Part shown: in pieces, positions 1 through 7,586 of the stretch
Position numbering within the stretch: position 1 is the stretch's first letter
How the letters are laid out: the number at the start of each line of letters is the position of its first letter
Source: Novosphingobium barchaimii LL02
GTDB taxonomy: Bacteria > Pseudomonadota > Alphaproteobacteria > Sphingomonadales > Sphingomonadaceae
NCBI RefSeq assembly: GCF_001046635.1
Contig: NZ_KQ130456.1
Coordinates: 158,013-222,012 of the forward strand
Direction: 5' to 3'
Length of the DNA stretch: 64,000 bases
Made by a program: the position numbers and the translations under genes
The notes under the pieces: generated by a model
What the model saw: the letters and a program-made list of their open reading frames with translations, nothing else
Databases searched by the model: none
Told to the model about the DNA's origin: nothing

Positions 1-744
1 AGCTTCCCTGGCCTGGCCGAGCTGAACGCCTGGCTGGAAGAGCGATGCATCGCCCAATGGGGCGAGATCCAACATGGTGTCATGCCCGGCACCGTAGCCG
101 ATGCGCATGCTGAGGAAGCTTCCTGCCTGATGCCGCTGGGCAGGCCCTTCGATGGTTTTGTCGAGCAGACCAAGCGCGTGTCGCCAACCTGCCTCATCGC
201 CTTCGACCGCAACCGCTATTCCGTTCCGGCATCCTTCGCGAACCGGCCGGTCAGCCTCCGGGTCTATCCGGATCGCCTGGTCATTGCTGCCGAAGGCCAG
301 ATCGTGTGCGAACATGCCCGGCTCATCGACCGCTCCCATCACAAGCCGGGACGCACAATCTATGACTGGCGGCATTATCTGGCGGTGGTCCAACGCAAGC
401 CCGGCGCTTTGCGTAATGGTGCCCCCTTCCTCGAGATGCCCGAAGCCTTCCGGCAATTACAGGGCCATCTCCTTAAGCGCCCAGGTGGCGACAGGGAGAT
501 GGTCGAGATCCTGTCTCTCGTTCTGCATCACGACGAGCAGGCCGTCTTGCATGCAGTCGAGTTGGCTCTGGAAGCAGGCGTCGCCACCAAGACCCACGTT
601 CTCAACGTGCTGCATCGCCTTATTGACGGCAAGGCGCCGCCGGCAGCGCCGATTGATGCGCCTCAGGCCTTGCGCCTGACGCAGGAGCCCAGGGCCAATG
701 TCGATCGCTACGATACACTCAGGGAGATTCGCCATGCGTCATGA
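1..744 (+). CDS. istA: IS21-family transposase IstA, C-terminal part (5' truncated by window edge)
   Basis: The frame is open from the first base and ends at TGA 742-744, so only the last 247 residues are visible. IstA is the DDE-type transposase of IS21 elements and needs the IstB ATPase partner. The visible part is the C-terminal beta-barrel-like and basic region, including the segment [12 protein letters not shown] common in IS21 transposases; the catalytic core lies mostly outside the window. It overlaps istB by 11 nt, the usual translational coupling in this family. No frameshift is seen in the visible part, so the element may be intact. Confidence 0.88.
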   Translation, partial: SFPGLAELNAWLEERCIAQWGEIQHGVMPGTVADAHAEEASCLMPLGRPFDGFVEQTKRVSPTCLIAFDRNRYSVPASFANRPVSLRVYPDRLVIAAEGQIVCEHARLIDRSHHKPGRTIYDWRHYLAVVQRKPGALRNGAPFLEMPEAFRQLQGHLLKRPGGDREMVEILSLVLHHDEQAVLHAVELALEAGVATKTHVLNVLHRLIDGKAPPAAPIDAPQALRLTQEPRANVDRYDTLREIRHAS

Positions 745-1513
745 CCCTGCCAGCGCCGCGGTCGTTGTCATGCTGCGCGGCCTCAAGATGTTTGGCATGG
801 CCCAGGCCGCCGGCGACCTGATCGAACAGGGCGCGCCGGCCTTCGACGCTTCCGTGCCAATGCTGTCGCAGCTGCTGAAGGCCGAGATGGCCGAGCGGGA
901 GGTCAGGTCCATATCTTATCAGATCAAGGCGGCCCGCTTCCCAGCTTACAAAGACCTGGCAGGCTACGACTTTGCCGCCAGCGAGATCAACGAGCCACTC
1001 GTGCGCCAACTCCACCAGGGCGACTTCATGGAAAACGCCGACAACGTCGTGTTGATTGGCGGACCCGGTACCGGCAAAAGCCATATCGCCACTGCCCTGG
1101 GCGTCCAGGCCGTCGAGCATCACCGCAAGAAGGTCCGCTTCTTCTCCACGGTCGATCTGGTCAACGCGCTTGAGCAGGAGAAGACGGCGAACCGTTCCGG
1201 CCAACTGGCCGAACGTTTGCTGCGTCTCGACCTCCTCATCCTCGATGAGCTGGGCTATCTGCCCTTCAGCCCATCAGGAGGGGCCATGCTCTTCCATCTA
1301 CTCAGCAAGCTGTACGAGCGCACCAGCGTCGTCATTACTACCAACCTGAGCTTCAGCGAATGGTCCGGCGTGTTCGGCGACGCCAAGATGACCACCGCGT
1401 TACTCGATCGCCTCACCCATCACTGCCACATCCTGGAAACCGGGAACGACAGCTTCCGCTTCCGCGCCAGCACCGCTGCGCCCAAGGCCAGAAAGGAGAA
1501 GCCAGCATCTTGA
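734..1513 (+). CDS. istB: IS21-family helper ATPase IstB
   Basis: This 259-residue AAA+ ATPase assists IstA in target selection and strand transfer. A Walker A motif (GGPGTGKS) lies near residue 110 and a Walker B ([11 protein letters not shown]) near residue 172, followed by the sensor segment [12 protein letters not shown] typical of IstB. The ATG at 734 sits inside the end of istA; a longer in-frame start at 698 would add 12 residues with no supporting ribosome site. Length and motifs match full-length IstB proteins, so it should be functional. Confidence 0.93.
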   Translation: MRHDPASAAVVVMLRGLKMFGMAQAAGDLIEQGAPAFDASVPMLSQLLKAEMAEREVRSISYQIKAARFPAYKDLAGYDFAASEINEPLVRQLHQGDFMENADNVVLIGGPGTGKSHIATALGVQAVEHHRKKVRFFSTVDLVNALEQEKTANRSGQLAERLLRLDLLILDELGYLPFSPSGGAMLFHLLSKLYERTSVVITTNLSFSEWSGVFGDAKMTTALLDRLTHHCHILETGNDSFRFRASTAAPKARKEKPAS

Positions 1514-1602
1514 ACCTGCCCGTCAACGGCAGCACATAACTAATACCCACCCGGGTCAATTCTCGACGGTAATCCCGGGTCACATCTCAGTGGCAATCAA
1601 CA

Positions 1603-1786
1603 CCGTGAGCGTTGGTTTCTGAGCGGAGTCTATGCCACTCGCAATCGGCCGGTATCTGCAACGCTGGATGGTCAGGCGCGTGACTTTGTGCGGGAGAATG
1701 GGGTGCTGGATCACCGCCCTCGTTTCGACGGCAAACCTGAACTCCAGGCTCTGCGCCGATGGAGCCGTTCGGCGATTGACTGGTGA
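1603..1786 (+). pseudogene. 3' remnant of an unidentified gene cut by the IS21 element
   Basis: Directly after the IS end, one plus-strand frame stays open to TGA 1784-1786. It encodes about 60 protein-like residues, including RFDGKPELQALRRWSRSA near its C-terminus. It has no start codon of its own and abuts the element, which fits the 3' end of a gene disrupted by insertion. I do not recognise the family. Other frames here are open too, so strand assignment is uncertain. Confidence 0.35.
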
Positions 1787-1845
1787 GGCTGTAGTCGTTG
1801 CGGTCGGAGATGCGCGCCCAGGCAAGCACCTTCGACCGTAGGAGG

Positions 1846-2739
1846 TCAGGCTTCTGCCATTCCTGCGAAGCGCGTGGACTTTCCTGAAACGTGCGCCCCT
1901 TCGATTCTGGAGAGTAGATAAGCAATCTGCTCTTTTGAACCACCCCATACAGCGACCATGAGACCCAGCGGGAATCCCGCCCCCCTCTCGGCGTTATCGA
2001 ATTGCAGGCGTCCTGCCAGGAAAATCGTGTCGGCGACTCCATGCACAAAATTGCTGTAAGCGCGGATGTGCGTCCGTGCCGGACAGAGCAGCACGACCGT
2101 CTCGACTTCACCATTCAGCCAAGCCTGATGGCAGCGTTCAATCCAGGCCGCTGCCGCCGAGAACGGCGGGTTTACGTACGCCAGCCGTCCAGACCATCGC
2201 GTGCTTAAACCATTCTCTTCAATCATGATGTGGCGCTCAGCGACCACGTTAGAATTCGGATGGCTGCAGGGATCAATCGCGATGGCGCCGAATGAGTCCT
2301 CGATCAGCTTGAGAAAATGCCGAGGCGTAAACCGTTCATCACGGCTCCCTTCCGCCCATGCCGCGCGTTCAGGCTTTCGTCCCCGGGCAGTTGGCGCGAG
2401 TACTGACATTACAGCACCTAGACTGGCAACCGAACCGCCGCCCGCCTCCAATGCTCGGACAGTAGCTGCCGTCAAATTTGCGCGACGTGCGACCTCTGCT
2501 TGTGGCCACCGTCTTTTCTTGCGTGCCAGACGCAGGCGTTGCGCCAAACTCGATCCACGCGGAAGGCCAGCGATCCGGAAATCGAGTACCTTTGTTACAA
2601 GGTGGAAGGTCTCGATTGCCCCGCCCCCTTTCTCCAAAGTCCAGAGTGCACGGGCGGAAACCCCTGCCAGGGCTGAGGCCTGATGCTGGGAAAGACCGGC
2701 AGCCTTCCTGGCATCTCTTATCGCTTTGCCAATCTGCAT
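1846..2739 (-). CDS. Phage-type DNA N6-adenine methyltransferase fused to two XRE-type HTH domains
   Basis: The 297-residue protein has an XRE helix-turn-helix at about residues 12-40 (GLSQHQASALAGVSARALWTLEKG) and a second at about 77-105. A C-terminal domain follows that resembles the phage Dam family, with RDERFTPRHF near 133, DPCSHPNS near 156 and the catalytic NPPF at 190-193. It probably methylates adenine in a short target while binding DNA through the HTH domains. The start at 2739 is preferred because AGGA lies 7 nt upstream and because the HTH begins there; an in-frame ATG at 2856 would add 39 unlike residues. Phage Dam genes usually lack a tandem HTH module. Confidence 0.75.
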   Translation of the reverse strand: MQIGKAIRDARKAAGLSQHQASALAGVSARALWTLEKGGGAIETFHLVTKVLDFRIAGLPRGSSLAQRLRLARKKRRWPQAEVARRANLTAATVRALEAGGGSVASLGAVMSVLAPTARGRKPERAAWAEGSRDERFTPRHFLKLIEDSFGAIAIDPCSHPNSNVVAERHIMIEENGLSTRWSGRLAYVNPPFSAAAAWIERCHQAWLNGEVETVVLLCPARTHIRAYSNFVHGVADTIFLAGRLQFDNAERGAGFPLGLMVAVWGGSKEQIAYLLSRIEGAHVSGKSTRFAGMAEA

Positions 2740-2748
2740 CAAAATCCT

Positions 2749-2762
2749 GCGAAAATTTTCGC
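2749..2762. promoter_or_regulatory. Perfect 14-bp palindrome over the ribosome site of the HTH-methyltransferase gene
   Basis: GCGAAAATTTTCGC is a perfect dyad 10 bp upstream of the start codon at 2739, next to the AGGA ribosome site. XRE regulators often bind such dyads and repress themselves, so an autoregulatory operator is a reasonable inference; the binding itself is untested. Confidence 0.4.
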
Positions 2763-2882
2763 GCGTTCTTTGGCCATACGCCAGCGGAAAATCAAACTGG
2801 ACCGCGATGTTCGACCATAAACACGCATGTTGCGCTCTTCGACGGTCTTGGCTCACATCAACAGGCCACCTATGGATGCGGA

Positions 2883-2981
2883 ATGAATCCTGTTGAGATC
2901 GAAGAAGCGCTTTCTATTATCGGTCCTTTAGGCAGCAGCAATCGTAGGCGTTTTAGATCCGCTACAGTGCCTCGACTTTGA
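2883..2981 (+). pseudogene. Possible 5' stub of a DNA methyltransferase gene
   Basis: An ATG at 2883 opens a 32-codon frame starting MNPVEIEEALS. This is close to the conserved N-terminus of a family of large class I SAM-dependent DNA methyltransferases (MmeI-like or class IIL restriction enzymes). After about 16 residues it stops resembling anything and ends at 2981. I read it as a truncated stub left by a deletion. The match is short, so confidence is low. Confidence 0.25.
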
Positions 2982-3000
2982 ATTTTCGATTTTATGATAT

Positions 3001-3516
3001 TCAATTGCCTGACGATAGCCCCATCATCGACGCTTTATTTTCACAAATTTCGCCTGCACTGCTTCCTTGGGTCGTTGCGACGACTAATCCGATGCAGCTA
3101 TTCATAAATTTCCCGTATTCACTGTTATCATAGGCTTGCTTTTTTGCAGCGGCGTCACGCTCCATCTGAGCATTTCGCATTAATAGCTCTCTAGCTTTTT
3201 CTTCCCTACTTTCGTTCGTTTTGTAGGCGAGGATTGTGCTTGTGCCCATAATCGCGCTTGCGATAAAAATATATCGCGCCAGTTTTTTCTGATTTACCTG
3301 TGCGAAAATGTGATTTATGAAGCTATTACTAGAATAATAATCTTGTATGATTTTTGCTGCAGTCGTAAACCGAAAAACCACTGCTAAAAGAAATAAGAAA
3401 CCCGCCATCATTGCGCCGAATGTTAGCCCTAACATTTCGACCATAAATAATGATGTCACAGATACTGCTAAAAATGTGCCGAGACGAATTTTCGCTTTCG
3501 GTGAAAGTTCGATCAT
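3001..3516 (-). CDS. Orphan membrane protein, AT-rich, function unknown
   Basis: The 171-residue protein has two hydrophobic segments at about 13-50 and a third at about 82-98. A charged, probably helical region follows at 99-140 (EEKARELL, QMERDAAAKK), then a tail with two cysteines. The start at 3516 is supported by AGGGGG about 8 nt upstream. Base composition is visibly AT-rich, with many AAA, ATT and TTT codons, unlike the GC-rich flagellar genes, which points to recent acquisition. I recognise no family. Its neighbours are mobile or defence-type genes, so a phage or plasmid origin is likely. Confidence 0.6.
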   Translation of the reverse strand: MIELSPKAKIRLGTFLAVSVTSLFMVEMLGLTFGAMMAGFLFLLAVVFRFTTAAKIIQDYYSSNSFINHIFAQVNQKKLARYIFIASAIMGTSTILAYKTNESREEKARELLMRNAQMERDAAAKKQAYDNSEYGKFMNSCIGLVVATTQGSSAGEICENKASMMGLSSGN

Positions 3517-3971
3517 AAAAATTGCCCCCTTGTGATGAGGCGCATCGTCTAGGCCACTGATTAGACTGGGTAAAGATCATTTTGTCATGATCCAAAAGGC
3601 GTCATTTCTCTGCTGGGCGGACGCCATCTTTCCCTTTCTTCTCTTTCATCATGATCCGTCCTGGAAGTTCTTGCCAAGACAGTTGGGATGACGCGGATGC
3701 GATGTTCGTGATCATCTCCGCGCCCAATCCTGATGTGACCGCTGGACGATCTGGGTGAAGATGTTCCGCGCGTTCGAAGCCAAGGCTGCGCCTATGCCAT
3801 TACGTACAGTGAGCATTCCATAAACCCTGCTGCACCGTGCCTCTCGAAAGGTACGGAAAACGGCCATATCGATAAGCAGGAACCGGCCATTCCACAACCG
3901 GTTGGAATTGGAACGTCCTTGCCCCGACCGATGTCCGATGCGATCCCGCTGCGAGTACAAGGGGGTTAGCT
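3517..3971. other. Intergenic stretch without a convincing gene
   Basis: This 455-bp gap separates the divergent membrane-protein and HNH genes. A minus-strand frame at 3712-3960 is open for 82 codons but has no ribosome site, would need a TTG start, and resembles nothing I know. AT content is high near 3540-3660. No RNA gene or strong terminator was recognised. Confidence 0.5.
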
Positions 3972-4796
3972 ATGACGGACATGCTCGCGATCAAATGGGC
4001 TGATGCCGATCCTGCCGAAGGAACCACCGACCTGATCCCGCGCTATTGGTTCCGCCATGACGGCATCAGCGAGTTCCGCCAGCACATCGTCATCGGCAAA
4101 GACAGCGCATGGCAGGCGAAGGTCCGCTGTTCCATCACGGTGCAAGGCAACATCGTCGATATCGATTATGCCGGGGATCATGCGGACAGCAACATCGCTC
4201 ATGGCTTCATGGTGGGCTGCACGCGCCTGCGGTTCGCCGATGAGACAAGGCAGGGCATGCCTGCCGTCCTTTGGAAGTATCCCGACGACGTGGATTTCTC
4301 CGGTGAGTGGAAGTACGTGCCGAGAGATCACCGCACGTCTCCGGCCCAGGATACCGAACCGTTCGATCCTAAGGACAAGACGGACGCGCGGAAGAAAATC
4401 GAGCGCCTGGTCGCCGTCCGACAGGGCCAGTCCCGGTTCCGAGACGATCTGCTGCAAGCATACGGTGGCCGCTGCGCCATCACCGGCTGCACGATCGAGG
4501 AAATTCTCCAGGCCGCACATATAATGCCTGCCCGAGACGGCCAGACGAACCATGTGCAGAACGGCCTGCTGCTGCGCGCGGACATCCACACCCGGTTCGA
4601 CCTGGATATCCTTCGGATCGATGGCGACTACCGTATCTGGGTACCCGATGGCGTTCGAACGAACCTGGGCATACCTCATGAGATCACGAACCATCCGAAG
4701 CGTGAGGAAGATCGCCCAAGCCGGGAAGCACTGAACGAAAGGTGGGCTGACGCGGCCGCTCGATGCAAATCGCCAGAAACGATTGAAAGCCTCTGA
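3972..4796 (+). CDS. HNH endonuclease (HNH_2-type)
   Basis: The 274-residue protein ends in an HNH nuclease domain. The segment GRCAITGC (about 166-173) supplies the zinc-type cysteines, LQAAHIMP (about 181) the first histidine, and NGLLLRADIHTRFD (about 197-210) the Asn and second His. The N-terminal 120 residues are an unassigned probable recognition domain. This layout is typical of standalone HNH proteins in defence islands and prophages, which cut DNA in a metal-dependent way. AAGGGGG lies 7 nt before the ATG. It precedes a serine recombinase gene on the same strand by 40 nt, and the two may be co-inherited. Confidence 0.82.
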   Translation: MTDMLAIKWADADPAEGTTDLIPRYWFRHDGISEFRQHIVIGKDSAWQAKVRCSITVQGNIVDIDYAGDHADSNIAHGFMVGCTRLRFADETRQGMPAVLWKYPDDVDFSGEWKYVPRDHRTSPAQDTEPFDPKDKTDARKKIERLVAVRQGQSRFRDDLLQAYGGRCAITGCTIEEILQAAHIMPARDGQTNHVQNGLLLRADIHTRFDLDILRIDGDYRIWVPDGVRTNLGIPHEITNHPKREEDRPSREALNERWADAAARCKSPETIESL

Positions 4797-4800
4797 TTTA

Positions 4801-4837
4801 TTGCCAAAATCGATGTGTTCGGGATATAATCCCAGCA
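4801..4837 (+). promoter_or_regulatory. Sigma70-type promoter predicting a leaderless recombinase mRNA
   Basis: TTGCCA at 4801-4806 and TATAAT at 4825-4830 are separated by 18 bp. The expected transcription start, about 7 nt after the -10 box, is the A of the recombinase ATG at 4837. No Shine-Dalgarno sequence precedes that ATG, which agrees with leaderless translation. Confidence 0.55.
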
Positions 4838-5433
4838 TGAAGCGCGTTGCCATTTACACCAGGGTTTCGACCAACGATGGGAAGCAGACCACGGAGAACC
4901 AGCTTCGGGAACTCCACGCTGCCGCCGAGCGGATGGGCTGGGAAATCGTCGAGCACTTCACCGACGAAGGCATCAGCGGTGCACGCGGCCGAGACAAGCG
5001 CCCCGGCCTCGACGCGATGTTGAAGGCCATCACCCGGCGCGAGTTCGACATGGTGGCCGCATGGTCGGTCTGCCGTCTAGGGCGGTCTCTCCAGCACCTG
5101 ATCTCCATGCTGGGCGACATGAACGCGCGCGGCGTCGATCTCTATCTCCATGTGCAGGCCCTCGACACCAGCACCCCGTCTGGGCGCGCGATGTTCCAGA
5201 TGCTTGGCGTCTTCTCCGAGTTCGAAAGAGCCATGATCTCCGAACGCGTCCGCGCAGGCCTTGCCCGTTCGGACAAGAAGAGCGGTCGCCCCGCCCTCGA
5301 CCCCGACAAGGTCGAACGGATCAAGCGATCTCTCGGCCGGGGGGTTAGCATCAACGCGACCGCCAAGAAGCTGCGCGTCGGCATCGGAACCGTTCACCGG
5401 CTCAAGCAGCAGATGACCTCGCAAGCGGCCTGA
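4837..5433 (+). CDS. Serine recombinase (resolvase/invertase family)
   Basis: The 198-residue protein starts MKRVAIYTRVST, the conserved N-terminus with the catalytic Ser (residue 11 or so) and preceding Arg. It continues with GISGARGRDKRPGLDAML, the segment RLGRSLQHL, and FSEFERAMISERVRAGL, the long E-helix region of resolvases and invertases. A short C-terminal HTH (residues about 150-190) would bind the crossover site. It would cut and rejoin DNA through a phosphoserine intermediate. The start at 4837 is preferred over an in-frame ATG at 4783 because the latter adds unlike residues within the promoter. Size fits small resolvases, not large phage integrases. No crossover site was identified. 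Confidence 0.9.
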   Translation: MKRVAIYTRVSTNDGKQTTENQLRELHAAAERMGWEIVEHFTDEGISGARGRDKRPGLDAMLKAITRREFDMVAAWSVCRLGRSLQHLISMLGDMNARGVDLYLHVQALDTSTPSGRAMFQMLGVFSEFERAMISERVRAGLARSDKKSGRPALDPDKVERIKRSLGRGVSINATAKKLRVGIGTVHRLKQQMTSQAA

Positions 5434-5466
5434 CCTATATCGTCTTCGTCTATCCTGGAGACCGTC

Positions 5467-5736
5467 ATGGCCGACATCGATCCGCCCATCATCGAATCGC
5501 CGCTGTCGAAAACCGTCACCCGACACGCGATCACCGTGCAGGTCGCGATTTTTAAAATCGGCGGGGATGCAGGCTGGACGCTGGAGGTAGTCAACGCGGA
5601 GGGTACATCCACGGTCTGGGAAGAACCCTTCGATACCGACGCTGCGGCCTTCAAAGCGTTCCTCCGGGCGGTCGAGACCGAGGGCATGGAGACGTTCCTC
5701 GACGATGACACCTCTGGTTGGACCACGATCCACTAA
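5467..5736 (+). CDS. Hypothetical protein
   Basis: This 89-residue acidic protein is preceded by TGGAG about 7 nt before the ATG. It lies 33 nt after the recombinase gene on the same strand and may be co-transcribed with it. It shows alternating strand-like segments (ITVQVAIFKIG, WTLEVVNAEG) followed by an acidic helix (DTDAAAFKAFLRAVETEG). There is no signal peptide or membrane segment. I recognise no family. Its position suggests it travels with the recombinase. Confidence 0.6.
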   Translation: MADIDPPIIESPLSKTVTRHAITVQVAIFKIGGDAGWTLEVVNAEGTSTVWEEPFDTDAAAFKAFLRAVETEGMETFLDDDTSGWTTIH

Positions 5737-6449
5737 CGTTCATCTCGATCGCTCACCAGGCCGTCCTCCCCACGATACCGGTATCCTCGGCGCCAACGCG
5801 CCTGACATTGGAGAACGTCGTCATCAACACGCCTGCATCGCCCGAAACGGGCTCCCGCGAAGACACCCTCCACGATGACCAGGGCCGCCTCGCCATCATC
5901 ATCGATCACCTACGGGCTGCCCACCAGGCAGGGATGAGCCTCGACGAAATATCCAGCCACCTCGAGCCAGTCCTCGCTACCGCGCAGGCCAGGATATCGT
6001 CCGAGAATATGGCACTGGTGCCGTTCCCGCTATCGGTCCCGAACCCGGCTACAGAAGAAATTGCGCTGGATCAGCGCTGTAGCCCCGGCCCCGGTTCAGA
6101 GGTCTGGCAGTCTCCCGCTACCCGCTCCAACCGCTCAACGGCACTCGTCGAAAATGCCATCGATCAGGCCGGTCTGCCTCCTCGCGGGGCATCCAGAGAT
6201 TTTCCTTGTCACTTGAGTGACATGCGAATTCAGCCGGAGCGTTTTTCAACCCGGGCTGCTTTCTCCACATTAATCGATTTCGCAGTCGCTAACTGCGTTT
6301 TTGGCGATAGCGTCAGCGGTATTTTCCCGTGTGATCGCACCAGCCTTTTTGCTTTCGGCGTAATTCCCGATTACGTGACGTCCGATAGCGGCGCGCGCGG
6401 ATTGCTACCGGCGAGAGGGCGATGGCGGCCCAGCTGCGCTGCGCGCTGA
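5718..6449 (+). CDS. Hypothetical protein, uncertain start and doubtful 3' half
   Basis: The frame can begin at TTG 5718, overlapping the preceding gene by 19 nt, because a stop at 5706 prevents any earlier start. The first about 110 codons look coding (DDQGRLAIIIDHLRAAHQAG, then DEISSHLEP, a helical segment). The rest, from about 6050, has irregular composition and may be open by chance or be a fused remnant. No ribosome site is obvious. I recognise no domain. The last 200 bp also lie close to the flagellin terminator. Confidence 0.35.
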   Translation: MDHDPLTFISIAHQAVLPTIPVSSAPTRLTLENVVINTPASPETGSREDTLHDDQGRLAIIIDHLRAAHQAGMSLDEISSHLEPVLATAQARISSENMALVPFPLSVPNPATEEIALDQRCSPGPGSEVWQSPATRSNRSTALVENAIDQAGLPPRGASRDFPCHLSDMRIQPERFSTRAAFSTLIDFAVANCVFGDSVSGIFPCDRTSLFAFGVIPDYVTSDSGARGLLPARGRWRPSCAAR

Positions 6450-6463
6450 TCACCATAAAGAAA

Positions 6464-6490
6464 GGCCGGGACGAACAAGTCGTCCCGGCC
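6464..6490 (-). terminator. Rho-independent terminator of the flagellin gene
   Basis: GGCCGGGACGA (6464-6474) pairs perfectly with TCGTCCCGGCC (6480-6490) around a 5-nt loop. Read on the minus strand, the 11-bp stem is followed by TTTCTTTA. It lies 50 bp past the flagellin stop. A smaller hairpin, TTCCGG-CCGGAA, sits between them near 6505-6520. Confidence 0.85.
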
Positions 6491-6540
6491 CATCCGAAAT
6501 TCCCTTCCGGCAAGCCGGAAAGGCAAGTCGTTCGTTCCGC

Positions 6541-7422
6541 TTACTGGAAGAGCGACAGGAGCGTCTGCGGTGCCTGGTTGGCGATCGACAGGGCCTGCAC
6601 GCCCAGCTGCTGCTGGACCTGAAGGGCCTGAAGGCTCGCGGACTCCTTGGCGAGGTCTGCATCGACGAGGTTGCCGATGCCGCTCGTCACCACGTCAGTC
6701 AGGTTGCTGTTGAAGGCAAGCTGGCCCTCGATCTGGCGCGAACCCGCGCCCAGAACGCTGAGGCTACCCTTTACGTCGTTAAAGAACTTGTCGAGAACGA
6801 CGGTAAGGGCATCTGCTGCACCTGCCGCTACGACGGAATCCGTTCCGGCAAGGCTCGCGAAATCGTCAGTGGGCAGGGTTTCGAGCATGGTGCTGAAACC
6901 CTGATTGTTGATTTCGAGAACCGGCGCTTTTCCGGTGGTCTCGTCCGTCGCGATCGACTGCAATGCGGTGACTTTACCCGCAGTTGTGTCGGCCGCTCCG
7001 GCACCCTTCAGCAGATTGACGCCGTTGAAGTCCGAACCATCGATGACCGTGCTGATCTGCTTCTTCAAAGAAGCGAGATCTTTCGAGATCGCGGTGCGGC
7101 TTTCGACGTCGAGACCGGCGTCCGATGCTTCGAGAGTCTTCGACTTCATCTGGTTGAGGAGGTCAGAGATCTGTTCTGCGCCGGCGACGGCCACATCCGT
7201 GACGCTCTTGGCATTGTTGAGCGAGCTGGTGACAGCATTCAACTTGCCGAGGTCGCCGCGGAGCGTCTGGGCGACGGTGTACTTCGCCGAGTCGTCCTTC
7301 GTGGACGCCACGTTCAGACCCGTGGTGATACGGCTCTGGGTGGTTTCCATCGAACGGTTGGTGCTGTTCAGGCTCTGGAGAGCAGCCATGGCACCAGCAT
7401 TGGTGTTTACCGAAAACGCCAT
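6541..7422 (-). CDS. fliC: Flagellin
   Basis: This 293-residue filament subunit has the conserved flagellin N-terminus (VNTNAGAMAALQSLN, then SRITTGLNVASTKDD) and C-terminus (LQALQVQQQLGVQALSIANQ). The central part is short, so the surface D2/D3 domains are largely missing, as in many alphaproteobacterial flagellins. It is exported by the flagellar type III apparatus, with no cleaved signal. AAGGAA lies 8 nt before the ATG. It is monocistronic with its own terminator. About 90 nt of leader with two hairpins precedes it, the kind of target that FlbT and FlaF act on in Caulobacter; both genes are present in this window. Confidence 0.95.
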   Translation of the reverse strand: MAFSVNTNAGAMAALQSLNSTNRSMETTQSRITTGLNVASTKDDSAKYTVAQTLRGDLGKLNAVTSSLNNAKSVTDVAVAGAEQISDLLNQMKSKTLEASDAGLDVESRTAISKDLASLKKQISTVIDGSDFNGVNLLKGAGAADTTAGKVTALQSIATDETTGKAPVLEINNQGFSTMLETLPTDDFASLAGTDSVVAAGAADALTVVLDKFFNDVKGSLSVLGAGSRQIEGQLAFNSNLTDVVTSGIGNLVDADLAKESASLQALQVQQQLGVQALSIANQAPQTLLSLFQ

Positions 7423-7445
7423 TTCAAGTTTCCTTCTAGGTTACA

Positions 7446-7481
7446 GACCGATTCTGCGGTCCGGCGACAGAAACGCTGTCG
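7446..7481 (-). promoter_or_regulatory. Two hairpins in the flagellin 5' leader
   Basis: GACCG/CGGTC (7446-7450 with 7457-7461, 6-nt loop) and CGACAG/CTGTCG (7465-7470 with 7476-7481, 5-nt loop) lie side by side in the leader just upstream of the flagellin ribosome site. They could be the FlbT- or FlaF-responsive element controlling flagellin mRNA. This is an inference from the Caulobacter system. Confidence 0.45.
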
Positions 7482-7514
7482 TCCGTGCGGTCCCGAAAAA
7501 GACGGGTGCATGAT

Positions 7515-7524
7515 CATTCTAGGA
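7515..7524 (-). promoter_or_regulatory. Flagellar operon motif upstream of flagellin (TCCTAGAATG)
   Basis: On the minus strand this reads TCCTAGAATG, one base from the element TCCTATAATG found before other flagellar operons here. It lies 92 nt upstream of the flagellin ATG. It could be a -10 element or an activator site; no standard -35 precedes it. Confidence 0.55.
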
Positions 7525-7586
7525 GGAGTCTTGGCGCGGCGGTTTTATCCTTGAAAAATTAGCTTCGGGTGCGACACCGAAAGGAC

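Larger units (their letters stand above)
1..1602 (+). mobile_element. IS21-family insertion sequence, right part (left end outside window)
   Basis: The element contains overlapping istA and istB frames followed by a typical IS21 right end. The 9-mer CCCGGGTCA occurs twice, at 1550-1558 and 1574-1582, as expected for the multiple internal repeats near IS21 ends. The sequence then closes on CAATCAACA at about 1602, whose complement starts TGTTG. What follows is a decayed coding fragment, so the boundary at 1602 is plausible. The left end and target duplication cannot be seen. Confidence 0.8.

Noticed and set aside
3712-3960. Open frame of 82 codons on the minus strand
   Set aside because: Needs a TTG start without a ribosome site, and overlaps the promoter region of the HNH gene; no protein-like features.
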